A stretch of DNA of 7,979 nt, taken from Actinomycetes bacterium (lineage in GTDB: Bacteria; Actinomycetota; Actinomycetes; JAJYSQ01). Below the pieces are notes generated by a model. The model did no database searches. It saw only the letters and a list, made by a program, of their open reading frames with translations, and had not been told where the DNA came from. The translations under genes and the position numbers were made by a program. The stretch's first letter is position 1. Each line of letters starts with the position of its first letter. The stretch lies in the NCBI GenBank assembly GCA_021793495.1, contig JAJYSQ010000054.1, positions 1 through 7,979 on the forward strand. Direction: 5' to 3'. This document shows positions 1 to 6,556 of the stretch, piece by piece.

Positions 1-268
1 CGACTAACGACTCGCTGGTCCCCAGGTACGATGGGATCTTGCCGCCGACAATGATGAAGAACAGGATCGTGGCGATCCCGGACATGAAGATGGCGGTGCT
101 CGGCGGCAGTCCCATCACGATGGGGAACACGAACGTGGCGCCGAACATCGCGACGACGTGCTGCATACCCAGCCCGATCGTGCGTCCCCAGGACAACCGT
201 TCGTCGGGACGGACCGCCTCACCAGGGGGCGGTGCGCTGCCGTCGCCGTAGAGCTTCCAGATCGCCAT
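1..268 (-). CDS. NCS2-family (uracil/xanthine-type) permease, partial: N-terminus only
   Basis: This is the first 89 codons of a membrane permease whose remainder lies beyond the left edge. A hydrophilic lead of about 25 residues (MAIWKLYGDG...) is followed by the motif GLGMQHVVAMFGATFVFPIV at residues 33-52. A second hydrophobic segment, ending FFIIVGGKIPSYLG, covers about residues 60-85. The QHV-AMFGAT block followed by GGK-P-YLG(S/T)S is characteristic of nucleobase:cation symporter-2 proteins such as uracil and xanthine permeases, which import nucleobases with a proton. The ATG at 268 is preceded five bases away by GAGGAGG (274-280 on the minus strand), a strong ribosome binding site. The gene is co-directional with the PucR-family regulator but 278 bases downstream, so it probably has its own promoter. 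The family is clear. Substrate (uracil, xanthine or uric acid) cannot be settled from the N-terminus, although the neighbouring ureide-type genes suggest a purine. Confidence 0.9.
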   Translation of the reverse strand, partial: MAIWKLYGDGSAPPPGEAVRPDERLSWGRTIGLGMQHVVAMFGATFVFPIVMGLPPSTAIFMSGIATILFFIIVGGKIPSYLGTSESLV

Positions 269-546
269 CGGCCCCTCCTCGGACGTACTGTGGCCGCCGC
301 GCACGGTGCTCGGCTGGTCGAGTGCCCCTGCGCGTCGTCACCAGCGGACGCCGCTCACCCCGGCAGGAGGATCTCCGAAACGTAGGGCCGCACCGACCCC
401 CCCTCACCGTCGAGGAATGCCAGGAAATGGGTCGTCGCATTGTCCAGATATGCTGCACCGTCTCGACGTGGCCAACGGCTCAGCAGTCTAAGATGATGGT
501 CTTTGGCGCTCTGAGCCAGCCGAGGCCGGACTGGCTGGGCCGGCGG
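269..546 (-). other. Intergenic gap between PucR-type regulator and permease; probable permease leader
   Basis: No convincing gene is seen in these 278 bases. The short open frames here lack family resemblance and ribosome sites. The gap holds the hairpin after the regulator's stop (516-538), a 5-bp stem with a 3-base loop (AGCGG at 343-347 with CCGCT at 351-355), and the permease ribosome binding site at 274-280. Read on the minus strand, TTGGCC lies 17 bases before CATATC. This is a poor match to a sigma-70-type promoter and would give a leader of nearly 200 bases. I saw no recognisable riboswitch core. Confidence 0.4.
516..538 (-). terminator. Possible hairpin terminator downstream of the PucR-family gene
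   Basis: CCAGCC (516-521) pairs with GGCTGG (533-538), leaving an 11-base loop that one additional G-T pair could shorten. The hairpin starts 8 bases past the regulator's stop codon on the minus strand. No T-tract follows it, so it is at best a U-less terminator of the kind proposed in actinobacteria, or just a GC-rich chance pairing. Confidence 0.3.
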
Positions 547-2313
547 TCAGATCCCCTTCATGTCCAGCACGGCCAGCGCGACCGACACCGACAACCGCAG
601 GTGCGAGTCGCCGGTGAACGGCCCGATCATCCGCTCGAGCTTGCCGATCCGGTAACGCAGGGTGTTGTAGTGGAAGTGCAGGGTGCGCGCGGTCTCGGCG
701 ACGTTGAGGTTGGTCGCCAGCAGCACGGTCAGGGTGTTGCGCAGGTCGAGGGCCTCGGCGTCCTCGCGTACGGCCAGCTCCCCCAGGGTGGCCTCGGCGA
801 AGCCGCGCAGCTCGGCCGGGTCAGGGACCAGGCTGAGCAGCCGGAAGACCCCCAGAGCGTCGAAGTGCGTGGTGCGTCCCGGGCCGTTCACCCGCCGACC
901 CACGCGTACGGCCCGGTGGGCCTGGCCGTACGCGACGACCAGGCCGTCGGGTCCGGCACAGACCCGGCTCACCCCGGCCGAGAACGATCGTCGACCACCA
1001 CCGCCATCCCCGCGGACCGCGGTGATCAGCTCATCGACCGTCCCGGGGCAGCGGCTGCCCGGTTCCGTCCCCGGTGGGACGCCGACGACCGCCACGAGCT
1101 CGTGACCGAGATCGGCGACCGCGCCCTCGGGGTCGCGGCCGCGCACCACCGTGGTCCAGGCCGTGGCGAACCGTTCCCGCCAGGGTCGAAGTCCCCCCAC
1201 GTCCGGCTGCCCGCCGGCCGCGTCCCCCTCGGCCACGACCACGGCCAGCGCGCGGTTGAAGTCCCACCCCAGGGAACGGCCGTGCGCGAGGACGTCGCCC
1301 GGGTCGCCCGCACGACCAGAGAGCACATCCCGCAGGAAGTCTCCCCGGTACTTGGCCTGGACCGCACCGACCGCCAGCTCCCGGGTGATGGCCAGAGCCG
1401 CGACCGTGGCAGCTCGTTCCAGGGTGTGCACCGCGAGATCGTCGATCGGGCGAGCAGGGCTCCAGGCCACCAGCCGCCCGTGGTCGAAGGAACCCGCGAC
1501 CACGGGGGCCACCGCCACCTGGATCGCGGTCCCCGGCACCGGGTGCTCGACCGTCCCGGCCCCGGCCGTCAACCGTTCCACCTGGAACCGGCCGGTCCCG
1601 TCGTACCAGCCAGCGCCCGCCGCTGCGGCCAGCAGCTCGACGTCCCCGCCGGACTGCAGGATCCGTCCGTCGGGCGCGGCGACCTGCACCGCTCCGCCCA
1701 ACAGGCCTACCAGCGCCGACGTCACCTCGGCGAGCCCGCCACCACCGAGCACGATCTGGACCAGGACCTGGTGGACCTCCTCGGATCGGGCGAGCACCGA
1801 GGCCTGCCGATCCAGCACGTCGGCCAGCACCTGGTTGAGGATGTCGTCGAAGGCCACCCCGGCGGGCAGGGTCACCACCGGGAACCCCAGCCGGTCGGCC
1901 CGGGCGAGCATCGTGGCCGGCAGCTCCTCGAGGTAACGCCCGAGCTTCACCGCCAGCGCGGAGACCCCTCGGACGTCCAGGTCGCCCACCAGGTCGGCCA
2001 AGGCGTGCCGGGAGTGCCGCAGCGGGTAACCGGTGGTGAGCAGGAGCTCGTCGGGCTTGACCCACGGAAGGATGTCGGGCACCTCCATCACGTTCAGCCG
2101 GGTGACCACCCGATCCAGCCCCGAGGATCCGGCGAGCACCCGTGAACCGGCGAGCACGGGGATCTCCAGCACCTGCTGGACGCGCAGACCGAAGGCGACG
2201 CGCTGCGGGCCGCGCCCGATGGTCGCCGCCCGAGGAGGTTCCCCGACCAGCCCACCAGCAGCTGCTGGCAACACCTTGTCTGCTGCGGCGTACCCGTTGT
2301 CAGATTTCTCCAT
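547..2313 (-). CDS. PucR-family (CdaR-like) transcriptional regulator
   Basis: This 588-residue protein has the full PucR architecture. A PucR N-terminal ligand-sensing domain spans about residues 44-168 and opens with RVQQVLEIPVLAGSRVLAG, followed by NVMEVPDILPWVKPDELLLTTG. A GGDEF-like middle domain covers roughly 345-475. The C-terminal helix-turn-helix domain (HTH_30) lies at about 523-582, with the signature LNVAETARTLHFHYNTLRYR followed by IGKLERMIG. PucR proteins commonly control purine or ureide catabolism; this one diverges from an oxamate carbamoyltransferase-type operon and points toward a nucleobase permease, so those are its likely targets. The start chosen is the ATG at 2313. 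It has no ribosome binding site but sits 6 bases after a -10-like TACCGT, consistent with a leaderless message. This leaves about 42 residues before the PucR domain, longer than usual; a later GTG at codon 14 is an alternative. The open frame continues far upstream antisense to the next gene, which I regard as a GC artefact. Confidence 0.9.
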   Translation of the reverse strand: MEKSDNGYAAADKVLPAAAGGLVGEPPRAATIGRGPQRVAFGLRVQQVLEIPVLAGSRVLAGSSGLDRVVTRLNVMEVPDILPWVKPDELLLTTGYPLRHSRHALADLVGDLDVRGVSALAVKLGRYLEELPATMLARADRLGFPVVTLPAGVAFDDILNQVLADVLDRQASVLARSEEVHQVLVQIVLGGGGLAEVTSALVGLLGGAVQVAAPDGRILQSGGDVELLAAAAGAGWYDGTGRFQVERLTAGAGTVEHPVPGTAIQVAVAPVVAGSFDHGRLVAWSPARPIDDLAVHTLERAATVAALAITRELAVGAVQAKYRGDFLRDVLSGRAGDPGDVLAHGRSLGWDFNRALAVVVAEGDAAGGQPDVGGLRPWRERFATAWTTVVRGRDPEGAVADLGHELVAVVGVPPGTEPGSRCPGTVDELITAVRGDGGGGRRSFSAGVSRVCAGPDGLVVAYGQAHRAVRVGRRVNGPGRTTHFDALGVFRLLSLVPDPAELRGFAEATLGELAVREDAEALDLRNTLTVLLATNLNVAETARTLHFHYNTLRYRIGKLERMIGPFTGDSHLRLSVSVALAVLDMKGI

Positions 2314-2319
2314 GGGGAG

Positions 2320-2325
2320 ACGGTA
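2320..2325 (-). promoter_or_regulatory. Putative -10 element for leaderless transcription of the PucR-family gene
   Basis: On the minus strand the hexamer TACCGT fits the actinobacterial -10 pattern TANNNT. Six bases (CTCCCC) separate it from the A of the ATG at 2313, so a transcript starting at the usual distance would begin on the start codon. No purine-rich ribosome site precedes this ATG, which fits a leaderless message. No good -35 is visible about 17 bases upstream. TANNNT is a weak pattern, so this remains tentative. Confidence 0.35.
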
Positions 2326-2338
2326 GACCAGCGGTCTA
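2324..2338. promoter_or_regulatory. Dyad-symmetric candidate operator in the divergent promoter region
   Basis: TAGACC-AGC-GGTCTA is a perfect 6+6 inverted repeat with a 3-base centre. It lies between two divergent genes, 11 bases from the regulator's start codon and 56 bases from the GTG of the AllH-like gene. It shares two bases with the putative -10 of the regulator, and TAGCGT (2337-2342), a possible -10 for the rightward operon, overlaps its right edge. The position suggests a repressor or activator site serving both directions, most simply bound by the adjacent PucR-family protein. The binding protein is inferred, not shown. Confidence 0.5.
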
Positions 2339-2374
2339 GCGTGCCGGAGGGGTGGCCGACACGACGCGGCACGC
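2339..2374. repeat. 8-bp inverted repeat abutting the operator dyad
   Basis: GCGTGCCG (2339-2346) is the exact reverse complement of CGGCACGC (2367-2374), with a 20-base spacer. It starts on the base after the operator dyad and ends 20 bases before the GTG of the AllH-like gene. It could be a second protein-binding site with widely spaced half-sites, or a stem in the leader of the rightward transcript. In such GC-rich DNA an 8-bp repeat can also arise by chance. Confidence 0.35.
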
Positions 2375-2394
2375 CGTAGGGCGAGGACCAGGGG

Positions 2395-3474
2395 GTGGCG
2401 ATGACGCAGGGCGTGCTCCCGGACGCCCTGCGCTGGCGATCCACACCCGGTCCGGTCCGCCCCGCTGCGGCCAGCCATCGACTGGCCGCACTGCTGTTCG
2501 GGCCGGTCCGCGGTCTGCGCACCGTGGCGGGGTTCCCGGCAGCCCTGTACCTGACGGTGGCGCCGGACCTGACGGCCGGACCGGGTAGGCCGACCGTCGG
2601 CCGTGGGCCGATGGTGGCCGTGGTGACCAGCGACGCGGTGCGGCTGCCCAGCGCCTTGGTGCTTGCCGTGGACTCGGCCCAGGAGCCGCTGGTCGACCGG
2701 TTGCGGGGCACCGGCTCGCTGACCATCGGCGACGGGCGGCTCCAGCTGCCCGACGGCACCACGGTGGTCCCCGGGCGTTGGCGGCGTGACACCGGGGAGC
2801 TCCCGTCCGAGATCGATCCGGTCCTGCTCGAGCACGGGCAGCACCGGATCGCCGCCGGCCTGGGGCACTCGTGGGGCGCGGACCCGGCCGACCAGCTGCT
2901 CGACGCGCGGCTGGCGGCCTTCGGCCAGGCCTTGCGCGCGGCGACCGCGGCGACCGCGGCGACCGCGGCGACCGCGGCGACCGCGGCGACCGCAGCGACC
3001 CAGGAGCTCGTCGGACCGGCGGCGCGACTGCTGGGGCTCGGCCCCGGCCTGACACCCAGCGGGGACGACATGCTGGCCGGAGCCATCGTCACGCTGCTCC
3101 GACTGGGATCGGCAACCCCTGGGGTCAGCCCCCAGCTGCGTGTCGTCGCCGCGATGGCCGACGAGCTGGCGGCACAGGCTCCCGGACGCACCACCGAGGT
3201 GTCCGCCCTGCTCCTCGGAGAGGCCGCCGCGGGTCAGTGCTGCGACGAGCTCGGCGAGGTCGTGGGGTGTGTCGCCACCGCATCCTGCGGACTGCCCGCA
3301 GCGCTGACCCGGCTGCTCGCGGTCGGGCACCGCTCCGGGCCGGACATGGCGCGCGGAGTGCTGACCGGCCTGGAGGCACTGCTCGCCTGGACCACCCCGC
3401 GCCGAAAGCCAGCCGACCTGCGCAGCACACCGGCAGCCCCGCCCAGCACACGAGTGGAAGAGGGACTGCGATGA
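2395..3474 (+). CDS. allH: AllH-like (YlbF, DUF2877) subunit of oxamate carbamoyltransferase
   Basis: This 359-residue protein belongs to the DUF2877 family. Its hallmark block LGLGPGLTPSGDDMLAG is at residues 213-229, with the conserved tail region GPDMARGVLTGLEALL at 315-330. In E. coli the homologue YlbF/AllH was assigned, together with FdrA/AllF and YlbE/AllG, to oxamate carbamoyltransferase (oxalurate + phosphate giving oxamate + carbamoyl phosphate). Here it is the first gene of the rightward operon, and its stop overlaps the next start as ATGA. Two starts compete: GTG at 2395, seven bases after GAGGA, and ATG at 2401, five bases after AGGGGG. An in-frame stop at 2377 rules out anything earlier. 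Residues 182-202 are seven Ala-Ala-Thr repeats just before the conserved block. The last 25 or so residues are a Pro/Arg-rich tail. Both help make it longer than I expect for the family. The family is secure; the enzyme role is by homology. Confidence 0.85.
   Translation: MAMTQGVLPDALRWRSTPGPVRPAAASHRLAALLFGPVRGLRTVAGFPAALYLTVAPDLTAGPGRPTVGRGPMVAVVTSDAVRLPSALVLAVDSAQEPLVDRLRGTGSLTIGDGRLQLPDGTTVVPGRWRRDTGELPSEIDPVLLEHGQHRIAAGLGHSWGADPADQLLDARLAAFGQALRAATAATAATAATAATAATAATQELVGPAARLLGLGPGLTPSGDDMLAGAIVTLLRLGSATPGVSPQLRVVAAMADELAAQAPGRTTEVSALLLGEAAAGQCCDELGEVVGCVATASCGLPAALTRLLAVGHRSGPDMARGVLTGLEALLAWTTPRRKPADLRSTPAAPPSTRVEEGLR
2938..3000 (+). repeat. Seven-copy 9-bp in-frame tandem repeat encoding (Ala-Ala-Thr)7
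   Basis: The unit GCGGCGACC is repeated seven times without interruption across 63 bases. Six copies are identical and the last has a single change (GCA for GCG). It lies inside the AllH-like gene at residues 182-202. Because the unit is a multiple of three, gain or loss of copies keeps the frame. Identical codons in all but one copy point to recent slippage expansion rather than an old conserved helix. Confidence 0.97.
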
Positions 3475-4988
3475 CCGACGGGTTCGACCATGTGGAGATC
3501 CGCACCGGGGCGTACTACGACTCGGTCAGCCTGATGCAGGTCAGCGCGCAGGTGACCGGGGTACCCGGGGTCCGGGTGGCGCTCGTCGCGATGGCCACCG
3601 AGCTGAACCTGGCGATGGCTGCCGACGCCGGGTTCACCATCGGCACGACACCGGGGCCGGCCGACCTGCTGATCGCCATCAGGGCTGCCGACCAGCCCAG
3701 CGCCCAGGACGCGGTCACCGCCACCACCGCCGCGCTGGAGGCGCTCACGGCGCGGCGCCACCAGGCCGGGACGATGGGGCCCGGACCGCTCGCCCCGGCC
3801 CACACGACCGGGGCGGCGGTCCAGCGCCAGGCCGCGGACCTCGCGCTGGTCTCCGTCCCGGGCCGCTACGCGTTCGCCGAGGCCATGGACGCCCTCGAGC
3901 ACGGCGTGTCGGTGATGGTCTTCTCGGACAACGTCCCCGCCGCCGCAGAGGTCCGGCTGAAGGCCGAAGCGGCCTCCCGCGGGCTGCTGGTGCTCGGCCC
4001 CGACGCCGGCACCGCGGTCATCGGCGGCGTCGGGCTGGGGTTCGCCAACGTCGTCCAGCCGGGCCCGGTCGGCATCGTCGCAGCCTCGGGCACCGGCGCC
4101 CAGCACCTGATGTGCCTGTTGGACGAGGCCGGGGTCGGGATCACCGGATGCCTCGGTGTCGGTGGTCGAGATCTGAGCGCGGCCGTCGGCGCGGCCACCA
4201 CGCTGGAGGCGATGACCGCGTTCGACGCAGACCCGGCGACCCAGCTGATCGTGGTGGTCTCCAAGCCTGCGGACCCGGTGGTCGCCGCGACGGTGCGGGC
4301 CGCTGCCGCCACGCTGGCGACCCCGGTCCTGCTGGCGTTGCTCGGCGAAGGTCACGACGACCTCAGCGCCGTGGCCGAACGGGCGGTGGAGATGATCCGT
4401 GGAAGCCGGCCATCGTGGCCGGTGTGGACGCCTCCTGGTCCACCTCACGCCTCGGCCGGAGCCGGTGGTGGCCTACGCGGGCTGTTCGTCGGCGGGACGC
4501 TGGCCGACGAGGCGATGGTGATCGCTGCCGCGGGGCTGGGTCGGATCGACTCGAACATCCCCCTGCGCCCCGGATGGGCGCTGGGGCAGGCATCGGGGTC
4601 GGAGATGCTCACCGCCCTGCGCCGCTGCGCCCACTGGGTCCTGGACCTCGGCGAGGACCGGTTCACCCAGGGACGCCCGCACCCGATGATCGACCCTGGG
4701 GCCCGGCTGCCCTGGCTGACGGACGCGCTGGAGGACCCCGGGACCGGCGTCGTCCTGCTCGACCTCGTCCTCGGGCACGGGTCCCACCCCGACCCGGCCG
4801 GGGTCCTGGCCCCGACCGTGGCCGGTACATCCGTACCGGTCCTCGTGTCGCTGGTCGGCACAGCCGCCGACCCGCAGGACCGCGCCCGTCAGATCACCAC
4901 GCTGACCTCCGCCGGCGCGGAGGTCTTCCTGTCCAACGCGGCCGCGGCCCGCCGCGCGGTCGCTCTCATCGAAGGGAGCCGGTCGTGA
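3471..4988 (+). CDS. fdrA: FdrA/AllF-like subunit of oxamate carbamoyltransferase
   Basis: This 505-residue FdrA-family protein is related to the CoA-binding/ligase fold of succinyl-CoA synthetase. The opening VEIRTGAYYDSVSLMQVS (8-25) is typical of FdrA. A nucleotide-binding-like core follows: VMVFSDNVP (149-155 region), GLLVLGPDAGTAVIGGVGLG (171-190) and GIVAASGTGAQ (201-211), then GVGGRDLS (229-236). The second half has LFVGGTLADEA (338-348) and DLGEDRFTQGRPHPMIDP (392-409). A Pro/Gly/Ala-rich stretch at about 311-335 joins the two halves. E. coli FdrA (AllF) was assigned to oxamate carbamoyltransferase with the products of the two flanking families, and all three are present here. The ATG overlaps the preceding stop by four bases and has GAGGGA five bases upstream, so the genes are probably translationally coupled. 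Longer open frame upstream is antisense-free read-through of the AllH gene in another frame and is not used. Confidence 0.9.
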   Translation: MTDGFDHVEIRTGAYYDSVSLMQVSAQVTGVPGVRVALVAMATELNLAMAADAGFTIGTTPGPADLLIAIRAADQPSAQDAVTATTAALEALTARRHQAGTMGPGPLAPAHTTGAAVQRQAADLALVSVPGRYAFAEAMDALEHGVSVMVFSDNVPAAAEVRLKAEAASRGLLVLGPDAGTAVIGGVGLGFANVVQPGPVGIVAASGTGAQHLMCLLDEAGVGITGCLGVGGRDLSAAVGAATTLEAMTAFDADPATQLIVVVSKPADPVVAATVRAAAATLATPVLLALLGEGHDDLSAVAERAVEMIRGSRPSWPVWTPPGPPHASAGAGGGLRGLFVGGTLADEAMVIAAAGLGRIDSNIPLRPGWALGQASGSEMLTALRRCAHWVLDLGEDRFTQGRPHPMIDPGARLPWLTDALEDPGTGVVLLDLVLGHGSHPDPAGVLAPTVAGTSVPVLVSLVGTAADPQDRARQITTLTSAGAEVFLSNAAAARRAVALIEGSRS

Positions 4989-6454
4989 CACCGTCCCAGG
5001 ACGTTACGCCCGCGCCTCGCACCGGGGCAGGATCACCAAGCCCGGTATCGCTGCACGGTCTGCTGACCCACGAGCCGGTCGTGGTCACCGCTGGCGCGGA
5101 GCTGTTTGCTGCCACCCTGCGGGCCCAAGCGGTGCGCACGGAAGCCGTCGACTGGTCCCCGCCGATGGGTGAGGTCACGGCGCTGGACCGGGTGATGGCC
5201 GACCCCCGTCGCGAGGGGGCCAACCAGAGCGCGGTGGCGCGGATGCTGGCCGCCGGCGCCGAGCTGGTCGACGTCCGACCGGCCCGCGAGGCACTGGGGC
5301 TGGCGCCCGACCAGTTCCTGCACGCCGGGCCGCCGCTGGCCTGGGAACGAGCCTCCGGCCCGATGCGCGGCGCGCTGATCGGCGCGGCGGTGTTCGAGGG
5401 GCTGGCGACCACGCCGGAGCAGGCCGAGGCCGCCTTGGCCCAGGGTCAGATCAGCCTCGACTCCTGCCACCACCACGGCGCGGTCGGGCCGATGGCCGGG
5501 GTCATCAGCCCGTCCATGTGGATGTTCGAGCTGTCCGACCCGGTCCACGGAGGCCGAGCCTTCTGTTCCTTGAACGAGGGGCTGGGCAAGGTGCTGCGCT
5601 ACGGCGCGTACGGTCCCGACGTCCTTGCTCGTCTGCGGTGGATGACCGACGTGCTCGGCCCGTTGCTCGCTTCGGCGGTCCGCCGGCACGGCCCGGTGGA
5701 CGTCAAGGCGATCCTCGCCGCCATGCTGGCCATGGGCGACGAAGGGCACAACCGCAACCGGGCCGGCACGATGATGCTGCTGCGTGAGCTGCTGGGCGAG
5801 CTGATCGAGTCGCCGGCGCCCACCGCCGACGTCGCAGCCGCGGTGCGGTTCGTGGCCGCAAACGACCACTTCTTCCTCAACCTGTCCATGCCGGCCTGCA
5901 AGCTGGCCACCGATGCCGCCCGGGACATCCCCGGCTCCACCGTGGTCGTGGCCATGGCCCGCAACGGCACGGACTTCGGGATCCAGGTCTCCGGCACCGG
6001 GGACCAGTGGTTCTCGGGGCCGGCGGCGGTCCCCGACGGGCTGTACCTCGGCGGGTACGGACCGTCGGACGCCAACCCCGACATCGGCGACTCCGCGATC
6101 ACCGAGACCGCCGGGATCGGCGGCTTCGCGATGGCGAGCGCTCCGGCGATCGTGCGGCTGGTCGGCGGCTCGGTGTCCGACGCCATCGGGGCGACCGAGC
6201 GGATGTACGAGATCACGGTGACCGAGAACCCGGCCTACCAGATCCCGGTGCTGGACTTCCGGGGCACCCCGACCGGCATCGACGTGACCCGGGTGGTCCG
6301 TTCCCGGATCCTGCCGCAGATCAACACCGGTATCGCTGGCAAGGTGGCCGGGACCGGCCAGGTCGGCGCGGGGCTGGTCAACCCACCCGCCGAGTGCTTC
6401 ACCGCGGCGCTGGACGCCCTGGCGGCAGCCGCCCCGACGTGGGTCGAGGAGTAG
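4985..6454 (+). CDS. allG: AllG-like (YlbE, DUF1116) subunit of oxamate carbamoyltransferase
   Basis: This 489-residue DUF1116-family protein shows the family's conserved blocks in order: DSCHHHGAVGPMAGVISPSM (159-178), GDEGHNRNRAG (251-261), FFLNLSMPACK (296-306) and MARNGTDFGIQVSG (324-337). The His cluster and the GDEGHNRN block are polar, highly conserved and plausible active-site segments, though no catalytic residue is established that I know of. In E. coli the homologue YlbE/AllG acts with AllF and AllH as oxamate carbamoyltransferase. The GTG start overlaps the fdrA stop as GTGA and is preceded by GAAGGGAG six bases upstream. About 25 residues at the N-terminus are Pro/Ser/Gly-rich and likely disordered. 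It ends the tight three-gene block, and a GC-rich hairpin follows four bases after the stop codon. Confidence 0.9.
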   Translation: MTPSQDVTPAPRTGAGSPSPVSLHGLLTHEPVVVTAGAELFAATLRAQAVRTEAVDWSPPMGEVTALDRVMADPRREGANQSAVARMLAAGAELVDVRPAREALGLAPDQFLHAGPPLAWERASGPMRGALIGAAVFEGLATTPEQAEAALAQGQISLDSCHHHGAVGPMAGVISPSMWMFELSDPVHGGRAFCSLNEGLGKVLRYGAYGPDVLARLRWMTDVLGPLLASAVRRHGPVDVKAILAAMLAMGDEGHNRNRAGTMMLLRELLGELIESPAPTADVAAAVRFVAANDHFFLNLSMPACKLATDAARDIPGSTVVVAMARNGTDFGIQVSGTGDQWFSGPAAVPDGLYLGGYGPSDANPDIGDSAITETAGIGGFAMASAPAIVRLVGGSVSDAIGATERMYEITVTENPAYQIPVLDFRGTPTGIDVTRVVRSRILPQINTGIAGKVAGTGQVGAGLVNPPAECFTAALDALAAAAPTWVEE

Positions 6455-6457
6455 CCA

Positions 6458-6495
6458 CCGGCCGGGGACGAGGCGCCGCGGCCAGCCCCGGCCGG
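6458..6495 (+). terminator. Strong GC hairpin after allG: terminator or attenuator
   Basis: CCGGCCGGGG (6458-6467) and CCCCGGCCGG (6486-6495) form a perfect 10-bp stem of pure G/C with an 18-base loop, starting four bases after the allG stop. No T-tract follows, so it is not a classical intrinsic terminator. It could be a U-less terminator, a pause/attenuation site limiting read-through into the transporter gene, or an mRNA-stabilising end for the three enzyme genes. Confidence 0.5.
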
Positions 6496-6502
6496 CGACG
6501 AG
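6458..6502 (+). repeat. Pair of near-identical 15-bp direct repeats between allG and the transporter
   Basis: CCGGCCGGGGACGAG (6458-6472) recurs as CCGGCCGGCGACGAG (6488-6502) with one mismatch in 15 and a start-to-start distance of 30 bases. The self-complementary CCGGCCGG core means the same bases also form the arms of the hairpin at 6458-6495. The repeats could be a small duplication or tandem protein sites about three helical turns apart. Confidence 0.5.
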
Positions 6503-6536
6503 CGGATCGACGGGCCGAATTGCCGGCAGGCGCCTC

Positions 6537-6556
6537 GGGCAGGAACACTGCTGCCC
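6537..6556 (+). promoter_or_regulatory. Short hairpin just upstream of the transporter start codon
   Basis: GGGCAG (6537-6542) pairs with CTGCCC (6551-6556) around the 8-base loop GAACACTG. The stem ends five bases before the ATG at 6562 and occupies the place where a ribosome binding site would be expected; none is visible. If the start is correct, this structure could lower or regulate initiation. Confidence 0.35.

Noticed and set aside
269..515. Purine-type riboswitch before the nucleobase permease
   Set aside because: The gap is long enough and the gene type is suggestive, but I could not find the conserved core or helices of a known purine, xanthine or guanidine riboswitch by eye.
232..2145. 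637-residue open frame on the plus strand
   Set aside because: It lies antisense to the PucR-family gene, has biased composition (Arg, Gly, Gln, His, Pro), and shows no domain or ribosome site. It is a typical high-GC shadow.
2938..3000. Short tandem repeats as a CRISPR array, or as an antifreeze-type (Ala-Ala-Thr)n protein
   Set aside because: The units are 9 bases with no spacers, so this is not CRISPR. Ala-Ala-Thr repeats recall fish antifreeze glycoproteins, but here there are only seven units inside a cytosolic-looking enzyme subunit, so the likeness is coincidence.
2314..3330. Upstream extension of the PucR-family frame to a 927-residue protein on the minus strand
   Set aside because: It is antisense to the well-supported AllH-like gene, is Arg/Gly/Pro-rich with GRR runs caused by the 9-bp repeat, and matches no family. 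The PucR domain begins only after 2313.
3234..4448. 404-residue open frame on the minus strand
   Set aside because: It is antisense to the allH end and fdrA, is Arg/Gly/His-rich, and has no domain or start signal.
4112..4984. Long upstream extension of the allG frame
   Set aside because: It overlaps fdrA in another frame with low-complexity Arg/Gly/Pro content. The DUF1116 protein starts cleanly at the GTGA overlap with a ribosome site.
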